The notes beneath the pieces were generated by a model, which searched no databases, was not told the DNA's origin, and worked only from the letters and a program-made list of their open reading frames with translations. From positions 10,428,501 to 10,492,500 of the forward strand of contig NC_059541.1 of NCBI RefSeq assembly GCF_905220415.1: a stretch of DNA of 64,000 nt. Direction: 5' to 3'. The DNA comes from Colias croceus (Eukaryota > Arthropoda > Insecta > Lepidoptera > Pieridae). The position numbers were made by a program, and so were the translations under genes. Shown here in pieces: positions 12,736-24,326 of this stretch. Each line of letters opens with the position of its first letter. Positions within the stretch are counted from its first letter, which is position 1.

Positions 12736-13327
12736 GGGCTTCTAGTCAAATATAAAGACAATAAAAATAAAGAAGTATAGGTACGTCACAAACCAATAAA
12801 TTGTAATCTACTACAATCTACGTTATTCTACCTGCAGGCTGCAACAAATAAATAATCAGCTTTATTTACCTACTTTTAACAATAAATCTAATTATACTGT
12901 ACAAAGTTAGATTATTATTGGATTAATTGCAATTTAATCAATTTTTATACTCTAAAAATAAAAACATATCTACAATGTAATGCTTTATAAAATGCTTCTT
13001 GCTAATTACCAGTAATTCTGACCCTTGTATAATCTTCGAGAATTTCTTTGAATAAACATTAATTCATGGAAGACAATCTTTGTAGGTTCAGCAAAAACAA
13101 ACAATACTTTCTCGGGATTAAATGCCCATAATAGGAGTAACAATGCGTAACTTGTTGTCTTTAAGAATTTAATCATGGCTGCGTTTGATGGGACTTTCCA
13201 CATCCATCCTTTTAAATTTTTAAGACAAGACAATCATTTTCGATTAGTATTTTACATGTAAAACTTTTTAAAATAATTTGAATATTTTTCAATGAACTGA
13301 CAATAAATGTTCGGATAGGCCACGGTC
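12736..13327. other. Unassigned DNA
   Basis: A 75-codon minus frame at 13006-13233 has no recognisable motif. Nothing else supported. Confidence 0.4.
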
Positions 13328-13339
13328 ATTATCTTCTTC

Positions 13340-13666
13340 AGTGCTATAAGAGCAGTGGTGGCTCAGTGGTGAGACCTCGGACTTCGAATCGATAAGTCCG
13401 AGGTTCGAGACCAGGCGAGCGCGCAGGAAATAAATTGATTTTTCAATTTATCTGCGCATGTTGTAACATCACCACTGCTCGAACGGTGAAGGAAAAACAT
13501 CGTGAGGAAACCGACATGTCGAAGAATTAAAAAGTTCGACGACATGTGTCATCCGCCAACACGCACTTGGCCAGCGTGGTGGATTATGGCCTGTACCCTC
13601 ATAGGAGGCCCGTGTCCCAGCAGTGGGAACGTATAATATGGGCTGATGATGATGATGATGATGATG
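13340..13666 (+). mobile_element. Full-length tRNA-derived SINE with (GAT)n tail
   Basis: The head carries an A box TGGCTCAGTGG (13359-13369) and a B box GGTTCGAGACC (13402-13412). Between them ACCTCGGACTT pairs with AAGTCCGAGGT, an arm-like hairpin. The body includes GGCCCGTGTCCCAGCAGTGG and the unit ends in GGGCTGATGATGATGATG. The 12 bp ATTATCTTCTTC occurs immediately before (13328-13339) and immediately after (13667-13678), a target duplication defining both ends. The tail resembles the 3' end of RTE-type LINEs, which would supply the reverse transcriptase (inference). Intact ends suggest a fairly young copy. The open frames across it are translations of repeat sequence, not genes. Confidence 0.9.
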
Positions 13667-13678
13667 ATTATCTTCTTC

Positions 13679-15251
13679 TAAAAGAAACAGAGAGCTTTTC
13701 ATCCTTCTTAAAGAAACGGAACATCTTCAGCTTTAACTATACAAATAAAAGTATTCAAATAAAATATATCTCAATACTATTACTAATCGGATATGAAAAA
13801 GCGTTGCCTAAAGCCCATATCCCTAAACAGGTACAAATCAATCATCATTTTCCGCATAAACTTCCTAGAAGAACATGACGAATAAATATGAAAAGTCCCG
13901 CGGAATTTAATAAACCGATCACATCCGATAGAGCGTGGATAACAATAGGCTTGAAAGGGAAACCGCTGACAATAGCCGGGTTCCCGTGGGAGGCGATGAG
14001 CGGGATTAGTTCACAATCGTAAAAAATACGTCAATATTTAACAAACACCTATACCTATGTGAGAATCGCCAAAAATGAAGTCAATTATGAGAAATTCTGA
14101 GATAAAAAGATGAGATACCTCAATAGTTTCAAAAAGCAAAAAAGTGTAGATAATTATGTAGGTACTATGTTCTACATTTGATCTAGTTTTAATTGAAACA
14201 ATAAAATGTTGTCAATTGAAATGGAGATTAAATATGTAGACAAATAACCCAAAAGTTGTTTTCCAACCCTACAATTCAGATTTTAAAGTAACCCTAATTG
14301 TATTTCTATTTTGTTTCAAAGTCTGCTTTCGATTTAATCAGGCATATAGATAGCGATTTTGAAAAAATATATCAATTTTGTATTGAAATCAAAATTTAAG
14401 GGAGTTCAACTCCATAAGGGGTAGAATTTTATAAGACCAGCTGCTGTTGCGCGATAATTCGAAATCTATGGGCGTAAAATATTGTGAAATTTTATCTACT
14501 TCATAAAACATTTTACCTCCCAACTTCTCTATCTGTTCTTAAGCGTCTTTCTCCTTTCTCCTCCTAAATATTAAGACAGCTCTTATAAACATCAAATGTT
14601 TATTTTTTCTAAAGCGTGTTCGTGCTTCTAAATGTTAAGATAACTTATATCCATAGAAATGTCTGTATTAAAAGCTTTACCTTAATATATGTAATTAAAC
14701 AGTTTTTCGTTTCGTGGTTTGCGGCTTCCCCTAGCGCTCCCTTCGTTTCCTTTTCCTGTGTGTTTTTTGGTAATTACAACTTGATTACTTATTCATTTGT
14801 TGAAGTAATCAGATTTATGGAGTTATTTTAACAGTTATATTTGTGTACGTGTCATAAGTATTATTCGTGTAGAGTATCGATTAGTTTTTTATGTAGAGTT
14901 TAATAAGGCAATGAATAAAGTCAATAAAGGCTGATTTTTACAGACTGCAGGTCTAAAAACTGTTCGCAAACATAGCGCTGCATAACGAACGAGTTATCAA
15001 ATATTCAGCGCAATTTTATAAACAGATCGAAAGCAACGATGTCACAAGGTTCGTGTGTCATTCTATGAACGGAGTGTTTTGACAAAGAACAAAACAATTG
15101 CGTTATTCGAGCAGTATGTTTGTTTATTTTGATACTGTCACCGTTGTTATGGCAACGTAATTGGTACGAACATGTTACCTGTGGGTGGTAATATTTATTT
15201 GTTATAGCTGTATACAAATAGTTTATGTCATCGGTCATTTGAGAGTGTTTA
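13679..15251. other. Unassigned DNA with a GC-richer patch at 13890-14010
   Basis: The patch contains GGAATTTAATAA (from 13902), AACAATAG and GGGATTAG, words like homeodomain and Sox sites, in otherwise AT-rich DNA. It could be a cis-regulatory module, which is inference only. At 15143-15156 GTTGTTATGGCAAC is one base short of an RFX X-box. No exon supported. Confidence 0.35.
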
Positions 15252-15443
15252 TCTATACTTATATTATAAAGCTGAAGAGTTTGTTTTTTTGTTTGTTTGA
15301 ACGCGCTAATCTCAGGAACTGCTGGTCCGATTTGAAAAATTCTTACGATGCCCATTTATCGAGGAAGGCTAGAGGCTATATATCATCACGCTAAGACCAA
15401 CAGGAGCGGAGCAATGCGGGTAAAATCGCAGGGCATAGCTAGT
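15252..15443 (+). repeat. Interspersed repeat family A, copy 3
   Basis: Begins TATACTTATATTATAAAGCT, has GGAACTGCTGGTCCGATTTG, and ends GGCATAGCTAGT. The TTTG run after GAGTTT is expanded. An inverted sister copy lies 680 bases downstream. Confidence 0.7.
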
Positions 15444-16120
15444 GAATTGATATATTTTGATATAATGTATGACACGGTGTTATGAGGCCACAGTTAGAGC
15501 TAGCGCACAAGAGCAACTTTTGTCTCCGCAACTATTTTGTCTCGTATGTCTTGTGACTTTGTGGATTTGCGTGCAAATTCACATGATCCCAAAACGTTAT
15601 TAGAAAACATTCATGCGTAAACTTTATAACTATAATAATGTAAAAAGTTTAAACAACCTTTTTTTGTGTTCAATCGTGTGATAAACACACTACAAAAAAA
15701 GAACTTAAATAAATAAGTTTAGAAATGCACGGAAAAACATTTCATTTTTATTACGTACGTGTATATTATAGTTATACGAGTATATTTAGTAACAGAGTGC
15801 GAGACATAATTGCCTGTCTGGACTTATTACGCCCCTCGTTGTTTGAACAATTGCCTCTCTTCTGTACTACCTGAATTTAAATAGTTTAACTTAAATTTGC
15901 ATTTTCGCTTGTTTGCATGTCAATTGATGGTTTGTGATTTTGAAGTGTTCAGCGTTTTTATTTTCTGTTGAAAAATCATAAAAAAAATTATAACATTGCT
16001 TATATTGTGCTTTTTATAGGCCATTACTTAAAATGTAAACTGTTGCTGTAACATGTAACCTTGTAGTCGTTTATACATTAAATATGCTTCCTTCTTTATT
16101 TCAAATCAGTGTAATAAAAC
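15444..16120. other. Unassigned DNA between two inverted family A copies
   Basis: No exon or repeat recognised. It is flanked by family A copies in opposite orientation, so the whole 15252-16297 interval could form a large inverted repeat. Confidence 0.4.
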
Positions 16121-16297
16121 ACTAGCTGCTCCCCGCGGTTTTACCCCCATGTCTCCGCTCCTGTTGGTCGTAGCGTAATGATATATACGAAGATGAGCTT
16201 TCTAACACCGAAAGAATTTTTTAAATCGGACCAGTAGTTCCCGAGATTAGCGCTTTCAAACAAACAAACTCTTCAGCTTTATAATATTAGTATAGAT
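16121..16297 (-). repeat. Interspersed repeat family A, copy 4 (minus)
   Basis: The complement shows the same blocks as the plus copies: on the plus strand it starts ACTAGCTGCTCC, contains CGGACCAGTAGTTCCCGAGA, and ends TATAATATTAGTATAGATT. Confidence 0.7.
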
Positions 16298-19200
16298 TAT
16301 TTAAACCAAAATAACCGTCTTCTATAATCTATATTATACAAGTTTCAAATATTTATCATATATTTCCTTAACGGAAATGCGTTTACCGTGAGAGCTTCCT
16401 ATTTATAAAGGCAAGGCTTATCAACGTAGCATCACCTTATCAGTATGCAAGGGACTGAGCAAGCAAACATATCCTGTGTACACCACCCTCGCTTGGTGCT
16501 CCTGCATTATCCTCTCATGTTATGCACCCTTTGTCTTGTTAGAATTTATGTTGATGTTCGAAATTGGGGATATAGTATTGGGTTCTGAAAATCAGTCAAG
16601 AAGCCTGATTTAATAATATTCAGTAGTGTGGGCTATGTGGAAAATTTTGGGGTAATTTTGGGCAGCGAATTCACTTTGGTATATTATAAATTTAAGTTGA
16701 GTAACTTACTTGCTATTTTAGAAAATTACTGGATGTTAGTAAAGCGTACTGCTTTTTATGAAACTGAAAAATGTACTGATATACTGAAATTAAAATTATC
16801 AAATTAATACTATACTATAATACACACGAAGAAAATTACGGCTTTGTCTCTGATATTTGTATTCCCATCGCAGCTTCCAATCCGATTAGAGAATAGAGAA
16901 AGGAATAAATTGTATTACTATTCGATTAAGATTCATCCAACTAGGGGATGAATTGAAAAAGATGAAAGATTATTTCACATTTCCATATGTAATTAAAAAA
17001 AAGCAAGAGCGCAATAAAAAAGTTTCCTTAAAAAATCTAGCTAAAAATTAGACTCCAAAATTAAAAACAAGAAATGCATCCATTTGCTTTGCTCAATGTA
17101 GAGACTTAAATAAGTATAGTTTACAAAACAACGATAGATCTATTACAATCACAGATTACAATGTATTAAAAAATAAGTGTAAAGTCCTATACAAGATACA
17201 AAACCGCATTTTTACTTAACAATAAACACAACCTGTGGCATTTACTGTCTCGTAATATAATAAACAACACGAAGAAAGTAACAATGTAAGAACTATAGAT
17301 TCAAAAGCCTTGTGTCATAATAAAGATGCAATAGTGTACAAAGGATGCATACCTATGCGTCGATCAGTAGCTAGGTGCATAGTAAGTGCTAGCTGATATC
17401 TTATGAATACGAAATGTAGCTATTGTTATAATACTGAGAAGAAAAGGATGTTGTGATCTTTATTTATTATCAAAGCGACATTTACATTGTTGAGGCAGGG
17501 CTTTGGTGAGAATTCAACGGCTAGATTAGAAATAACATTCGTATTCTGATATTTGATACAAGAACACAAATGTTCTAGTAAATTTAAAATATATCAGATA
17601 AAATGTATTATAAGTACTTTTTGTCCTGAGGGATACCTACAAAAATATGTATATCTTAGGATACGATAAAGGATGAGTAGCCAATATTTTTGTTGATAGA
17701 ATTGAACTACCAAATAAATAAAAAAGTTATATTGAAAGGAGACTAAAGTTAATAAAATGTTACCTGAGTCCCTTGACGTAAAAATTGCTTTATTTAGCGA
17801 ATATTTTAATCCCCTATCAAAAGTTTACAATATAAAGGATACGAATTGAAATTCAACTTACAGAAGGGCTTAAAATCTAATGTTAGAACCATTTAACCGC
17901 TGACGTAACCTAATTATTAAATTTACTGTGACTTTAGAATATAATGGAAACTACACGTTAACCTAAATTTTGGTAGTTTGTTTTAATTACGAATTGTTAA
18001 AATAACGATTAGTACTAGAAAATTGATAAGTGATAAGGTTTCTTTGTAGTAATGCTCTTGTAGTTTATCACATTTTAGGTAGTCTAGTTGAAAATTTCAT
18101 TATACTTGCGACTTTTACATAAAAATCATATAACTTAGAACCTTATTATGAAGCAATATAAGACTAAAACTTGTGCTTAAAGATAAAAAGCCGAAAAACT
18201 AAGGTTATCTAACTTTATAATTTCGTGAATATGCCCCCGTACCGCCCAAGGGCAGACTGGAGAGTGGAGGTAGGTATACGTATATTAATAATTTTAATCA
18301 GTTTTTTTGGCTTCTAAGCTTATATTCATTTTGGCTATTATAAAGATTAATTTTGAAGATAATATTGAAAAGTGTACTAACATTTAAAAAATAGGGGTCA
18401 AATAAAACTTATTTATATCTTCTATAGTTGTAGGTACCCGTGGGTTCTGGATTTAAATCCAACAACATCAATAAAGGAAGAGAAGTTGAATCGATCTAGC
18501 AAGGCGTTACTACGACAAAAATAGAAACAGAAAAACTTTTAACCTTCCTACAAAAAACCCACGAACAGGGGCTAAGTAGTAAGAATATTATAATTTAAAG
18601 TAGAGCACAAACCTAATTTCATTTTAAAAACCTCACCGTCGAGACTTGTTTATATTTGAAACATATAATTAACGAAAATTAAAAAAAACAGTACTTGTTA
18701 AATGTATTTACAATTAAAAAAAAATAAATATAAAAACCATAGCTCTCATTACAACCTGAATTTAACCCACATTTTTAGTAGGACGAGAGCGTCACAATTC
18801 GCAAAAACAAATACAAGAGACTTGAACCATTTGAACAAAAGCTTGTAAAGTATATATTTTCACAAAAACCCAATGATCGTGGCACGTTCACAAAGTGTAC
18901 AATGAGAACATTATATGGGTTACTGTAAGGCTTCAGGTCGAGGGTCTCGTCGCGTCATTTTATGCATATTTTATTTAGCATTGTCGAAGACTTCGCTTTA
19001 TATATTATGTAGATGAAAACGTAACCTTAAATGTGTCGTTTATCCACAATTACCATAACTATTTTTGGAATCGAGAATGGATGTATGGAAATATATTATG
19101 TAAGTATAGAACAGAACTCTTATTTAATATTTTATATTATGTACTTAATGATTCAGCATATCAACATTATTTCAGATCATAATTCATCTTTATATTGCTG

Positions 19201-21097
19201 CAAATAAATTAATTATTAAAATATGAACCTATATATGTCTGTACCTACTGTACGTAATGAATAAGATCTTTTTTTTTGTTTGATTTTATTTATTTTATTT
19301 TGTCTCATTATTTCGTCGATGTTATTTACTTCAATAAATAATCACGCGAATACGATAAAATAACTATTGCTCCTTTAATACTACTTTATCAATTTAATAT
19401 TAAATGCTAACTTATTTTAACGACATCTCTATAAAAAGAAAATCTGTATACGAGATCATGTATATTATATCATAATTAATAGGGATTAATTATAACCAAG
19501 AAGCCTTGCAAATGCGGACGTTCTTATAAACTCGTAATGCATGTTATTTTAAGCTTTAATCGTAATTAGCAATCATTATTTAGTCGTTGCCATGTAATAT
19601 TTAACATATTATTTTAAATTATTAACTAATTATGAAGATATGTTTATCACAACATATTTCACTAGAATAATTTAAAGTAATCTATTTATGTATATAATTT
19701 TCTACAATCATTTCATAAAATTTACTCAAATACCAAATATTCTAATCGTTATCATAATATTTTGTAAGGCATTCACAAAAACTCCATATTCATCAAAACA
19801 CAAATCCAAAACGATCACCATTATCGTCCCGAACTTGACTTTGACTTAATACACTTCCAACCTTCCGAATGTCTAAAGACGAAATAAAAACAGAATACTT
19901 ACCAATTAGTGTTACTAATATGGCCGAAACACCGTATTTTTCTTTTATTGACCAATTTGCTGTTACATTATGGGACAAAGTAGGGTTTTATTCGTTATTT
20001 ATATAATTCGCACCTTCGTGGAATAACTGCGAGTCGATTTATAAGGATCTAACGGTCATTTGTCAGGATTTAGAGCAAATCTTAAGTTGGGATTGGGATA
20101 CTAAATCGACAAGTACTAAGGATTTTCAGAACTCAACGAGTGACGAATGGTTTCGTTTTACAGACTTGTCTTACCTATTTAATTTGTAGAAAAAATTAAA
20201 GAAGCGAAATTAAAGAATCAAATTACTCATTCATATATTTTGTTATGTTACTGAAAATATTGTTTCGAATAAGTCTTATTATCAAATTTGTCTTTAAAGT
20301 CGATAAAAACATCGGCAGAAGAATAGCTCTTAAACTGGCGAAGTGTGTAATGAGTTTTCAAACTCAAGATACGTATATTTTTATCAACAAAATTTAATCA
20401 AGATGAAAGAAAAATTTATTCCTTTTCTCAGTGGTTAATTACGTCCACCGGTTGCGAAGCTCAAGAGCTTTTAAGTCCAAGGAACTATCTCTATACTCGT
20501 TTTTATTCAAACTAGTTCTTGGTTGTTACATAATATTTTACTAAAAAAAATTGAATAAATAAGTTAGTAAGCATGTCCATTATGAGTTTTTCTTGTGAAT
20601 TTATTTTATATAAGCTGGATAAATATATAAATTCCATTGTGCATTAAAAGAAAACTGCAGAATTGTATTATACAGTAAACAGTTTATTATTGTAAATAAG
20701 TTCAAGTTTAACTCGAAATTGAATCGATTTAAAATTATAAAAAATTCACCACCAACAAAAAATGAATTGCAAGAAGGTAGACATTGTTAAAGACTGAAGG
20801 CGCACAATATCATTCAAAAGATAGTTCATCTGTTTTAATAAAAATATCTGGCGGTATTTCTTTAAGATTCAGGCAATAATGAGTCAACTTAACTAAAAAA
20901 AGAAATAAGAAATCTGAAAAGTAGAAGCAATACAGGAAAGCTGGATCGCTCCTACAAATTAACATTTAATGAAAATGTCTTGCTTTGATCTCCTTGTTCC
21001 GTTTTAATATCATTCTTTTCGAGGATTCAAGATAATATCACTTCAAAGGAGCACTTAACTAAATTTAAAATAGAATTCATACAAGGATGAATCGTGA
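16298..21097. other. Unassigned AT-rich DNA
   Basis: Long AT-rich stretch with no open frame above chance, no recognised repeat and no GC island. It runs up to the truncated 5' end of the LINE at about 21098. Confidence 0.4.
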
Positions 21098-21142
21098 AAC
21101 AATTTTTCCTCGAAGGCAAAACACAATAAACAAATAGACCAA

Positions 21143-23167
21143 ATGCTGGACATATTTAATCAACTCATACTGCAGCTTTACGATAAACATGCTCCTTTAA
21201 GGCCAGTAAAACTCAAGCACCTTCCTGCCCCCTGGCTTTCCAACGAATTAAAAGCAGCCATAAATCGCAAAAATAATGCTAAAGTCAAGCTTAGGAAAAA
21301 CTGCTGTGCTGAGAATATTGAAAATTTTAAAAAACTACGTAATCGTTGCAATACTATGTGTAGGGATGCACAACAGCGCTATGTTCATAAATCGATCGAG
21401 AACGGCGATCCAGCAAAAATTTGGAAATTTCTTAAATCACTAGGAGTTGGTAAACCTTCAAATAATGTTTCCTCTAGAATCGATACTAACCTACTGAATC
21501 AATACTTCTCAAATACTTCTATCGCTCTTGATGCTAGCACCAAAATTGATACTTTAAATAATCTTTCATCTGCACCGACTCCTAACATCCCACCGTTCAA
21601 CTTCTGTCAATTCGCTGTCTGTGATGTTAAGAAGAATATTCTGTCTATTTCATCGAAAGCTCTTGGTCCCGACTGCATTGGTCGTGATATGATCGTCCCC
21701 ATCCTTGACATCATTGCCCCTGTCCTTACCTTTATCCTTAATTCCTCCATTTCGTTGTCTACTTTTCCCTCAGCTTGGAAGGACGCTTTTATAATTCCTA
21801 TCCCGAAAAATAACAATCCCTCTTCTTTTTCCGAATACCGACCAATTTCCATATTACCCTTTTTATCCAAGATTCTTGAACGTTTAGTGCAGGGTCAGTT
21901 ATGCTCGTTCATGAACAAAAATAACCTATTTAACCCTTTTCAATCCGGTTTCCGCTCCGGTCATAGCACGACTTCTGCTCTCGTCAAAATAACCGATGAT
22001 ATTCGTATTGGAATGGACAACAGGCAACTCACTCTGCTTACATTGCTTGATTTCAGCAATGCTTTCAATACCGTGGATCACGACATTCTGTTGAGTTTGC
22101 TTGGTTCTCTTAACATATCTCCAGCAGCTGTTGACTGGTTTCGTAGTTTTCTCCAAGGTCGCCGGCAGTGTGTCAAGATTGATGATTCCACTTCTTCTTG
22201 GTGCAATGTTTCTGTCGGTGTACCTCAAGGTAGCGTGTTGTCTCCTCTCCTCTTTTCAATTTTTATTAATTCAATTTCCCAAAATATTTCTTCTCCCTAC
22301 CATATGTATGCTGACGATTTACAACTGTACACGCAATGTTCTCTATTTGATTTACATAACTCCGTGAAAACTATGAATGCTGACCTAAAAAGTATTGCCG
22401 ACTGGAGTAATAAATATGGCCTATCTATTAACCCGTCCAAAACGCAAGCAATTATCATAGGAAGTCCTCAATTAATTGCCAAAGTGGATTGGACCGCTAT
22501 TCCTTCCATCCAAATCAACAACACTCCTATTCCCTATTCCGCTACCGCTAAAAACCTCGGCTTGCACTTTGACCAAACCTTCTCCTGGACGGTACAACTC
22601 AACGCAGTACGCAAAAAGATGTTTGGTGTCGCTGCTTCCCTTAGGCGACTACGAAATATTTTACCAATTCCCACTAAAATTGCGCTTGCACAGTCCCTTC
22701 TATTCCCTATTTTAGACTATGCAGATGTCTGTTATCCCGACCTCACCGAATGCCAGCTTAACTCCCTTGAGCGACTGCAAAACCTTTGTATCCGATTTAT
22801 ATTTGGACTGCGTAAATACGACCACATTTCTGAATTTAGAGCCAGGCTCAAGTGGTTTCCAATTCGCCTTCGCCGGAATACTCACATACTCCACCTCTTG
22901 TATTCCATTCTATTTGATCCTAAAACTCCTCCTTACCTGAAACAAAACTTTTCCTACGTATCTTCCAACCATTCCCTAGCTTTACGATCCTCGAACAACC
23001 TGACATTATCTTTCCCTCATCATCATTCAAAATTCTTTCACTCTTCCTTTACTGTCACCGCCATTTCGCTATGGAATGCATTACCCGAGGTTGTGAGGAG
23101 AGCTCAAAGCCTGCCTATTTTTAAAAAGGAGCTAAGGAACCATTATGCTTCCTTATCACAAGATTGA
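21143..23167 (+). CDS. LINE ORF2 fragment: reverse transcriptase, uninterrupted
   Basis: 674 residues from the first ATG, but the true ORF2 extended further upstream; the ATG is internal and not a natural start. The RNA-dependent DNA polymerase domain spans roughly residues 170-430. KALGPDCIGRD and EYRPISILP (231-239) are fingers motifs. LDFSNAFNTVDHD (302-314) holds the first catalytic aspartate. GVPQGSVLSPLLF (359-371) is the conserved PQG block, and YADD (389-392) holds the catalytic aspartate pair. The C-terminal part ends with SLWNALPEVVRRAQSLPIFK, the usual end of Jockey-superfamily ORF2. No stops or frameshifts break it, so insertion is probably recent. Without an apurinic-type endonuclease it could not complete target-primed transposition alone. 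The exact clade within Jockey/CR1 is uncertain. The many open frames overlapping it are shadows. Confidence 0.92.
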   Translation: MLDIFNQLILQLYDKHAPLRPVKLKHLPAPWLSNELKAAINRKNNAKVKLRKNCCAENIENFKKLRNRCNTMCRDAQQRYVHKSIENGDPAKIWKFLKSLGVGKPSNNVSSRIDTNLLNQYFSNTSIALDASTKIDTLNNLSSAPTPNIPPFNFCQFAVCDVKKNILSISSKALGPDCIGRDMIVPILDIIAPVLTFILNSSISLSTFPSAWKDAFIIPIPKNNNPSSFSEYRPISILPFLSKILERLVQGQLCSFMNKNNLFNPFQSGFRSGHSTTSALVKITDDIRIGMDNRQLTLLTLLDFSNAFNTVDHDILLSLLGSLNISPAAVDWFRSFLQGRRQCVKIDDSTSSWCNVSVGVPQGSVLSPLLFSIFINSISQNISSPYHMYADDLQLYTQCSLFDLHNSVKTMNADLKSIADWSNKYGLSINPSKTQAIIIGSPQLIAKVDWTAIPSIQINNTPIPYSATAKNLGLHFDQTFSWTVQLNAVRKKMFGVAASLRRLRNILPIPTKIALAQSLLFPILDYADVCYPDLTECQLNSLERLQNLCIRFIFGLRKYDHISEFRARLKWFPIRLRRNTHILHLLYSILFDPKTPPYLKQNFSYVSSNHSLALRSSNNLTLSFPHHHSKFFHSSFTVTAISLWNALPEVVRRAQSLPIFKKELRNHYASLSQD

Positions 23168-23205
23168 TGAACCTTAACACTGTTTTGTAAGTATATGTAT
23201 TATTT

Positions 23206-23340
23206 ATGTATGTATATTTGTTGTATATATTATATGTATGTATATATATTGTATATGTATGTATTGTATGTATATATATCGTATATGTATGTATTGTATG
23301 TATATATTTATATGTAGTACTTTATATACATATTTGTATT
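23206..23340. repeat. TATGTA-rich minisatellite in LINE 3' UTR
   Basis: A 30 bp unit containing GTATGTATATATAT and GTATATGTATGTATT is repeated directly and flanked by shorter degenerate copies. It lies between the ORF2 stop and the conserved tail block. Confidence 0.75.
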
Positions 23341-23520
23341 AAAATTCAACTTTCAGTTGTGCACCACCTACTCCGTTTCTCTGCAGCTTTCCTTTGCTGT
23401 GGTTGTCTGGCAGAAATCGCTCGAAGCGATAAGACCGCCCTCTGTACTTGTTCTGTACTTTGCTGTATAATTGTTTTATCCTCTCTTTTTGTGTACAATA
23501 AAGAATTTTTATTATTATTA

Positions 23521-24313
23521 TGTTTCTCTTCTCCATAATACTCGGGTACCACCAGAAGGACGGTACCCGGATCTTTGGAAGGCTTACGTGGGGACACGGA
23601 TCCAACACGCAGAGGCCCTTTCGAGACTTTTAATGTGTTGTGGGACACCAGCCGCAGCCTGCCCATGACTGCACTATAGAGATACAGCCCTAGGCAGTCC
23701 GCGGCCGATGTAGGACTATTGCAGGGTATGGAAATTTAATAATTGGGCTATGGATTGGGATGCTAAATGGACTGGTACTGGGGACTATGGGAAACTATGG
23801 CACCTGCCTTTCTACTAAAAGAAAGTAAAAATATGGTGGCAGGTGGTGACTCGCCCTCTCACTGTATGGGCCCCCGAAACAAGTCGCTGCAATAGTGCGA
23901 CAAGGGGGCAACATATTGTGAGCAGCTAAGGGTGGAGAGGCGTCCCTGGACTTTAAACTCCGATCACGCGCTCCCTGAGGGTCCAGCATCACGTGCCCAC
24001 TCGCCACTTACGCTTCGCATCCACCCTTCGAGCTAAAAGCTCTCGCGACTCCACTCTGGCCGGCCGGTTAAGGCAAGCCAGAGGTGGGGGTCCTGTCCTC
24101 GTCAGGCTTCACTCCGACCGGCCGGTGAAGGCAAGCCGGAGATGAAGACAGGGGCCTCCCCCGGGAGCACTCGGTTCCCGCGGGGTCGCTACTCCCCGAC
24201 ACCCCGCCACAAGGTGTCCTGCGGGTGACTGATTGCACGGGTGGAATATCTATTATCACGTAAACAATAGATATCCCAACCGTGGGCGATGGGGTCGTCA
24301 CATCCCTACGCCC
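23521..24313 (+). mobile_element. Non-autonomous (TTA)n-bounded retroelement, copy 1
   Basis: About 790 bp, GC-rich, with (TTA)n immediately before and after. Its start (TCTTCTCCATAATACTCGGG) and end (GGCGATGGGGTCGTCACATC) are shared with the copy that follows, so the ends are defined and not random truncations. Three structured regions are visible: a 5' stem CGGGTACC/GGTACCCG (23543-23569), two successive stems CTCTGG/CCAGAG and CTCCG/CGGAG (24054-24083, 24112-24141), and a 3' stem around AATATCTATT (about 24240-24282). No frame encodes a recognisable protein. Known R4-clade LINEs such as Dong of Bombyx insert into TAA repeats; that this is an internally deleted relative is inference. Confidence 0.7.
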
Positions 24314-24326
24314 TTATTATTATTAT

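Larger units (their letters stand above)
21098..23520 (+). mobile_element. 5'-truncated non-LTR retrotransposon (LINE, Jockey/CR1 group)
   Basis: The element keeps the end of ORF2 and its 3' UTR. The reading frame is open from 21098, upstream of its first ATG, and already shows QIDQMLDIFNQL, which is ORF2 linker sequence, so the endonuclease domain, ORF1 and 5' UTR are absent. The 3' UTR carries a TATGTA-rich minisatellite (23206-23340), a conserved-looking block GCGATAAGACCGCC, the poly(A)-signal-like AATAAAG near 23500, and ends in (TTA)n at about 23510-23520. 5' truncation is the usual outcome of incomplete target-primed reverse transcription. The target duplication is hidden because other elements abut the tail. 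Confidence 0.85.

Noticed and set aside
13546..13878. 110-codon frame with an aspartate run
   Set aside because: The run is the translated (GAT)n tail of the SINE; the rest is flanking DNA.
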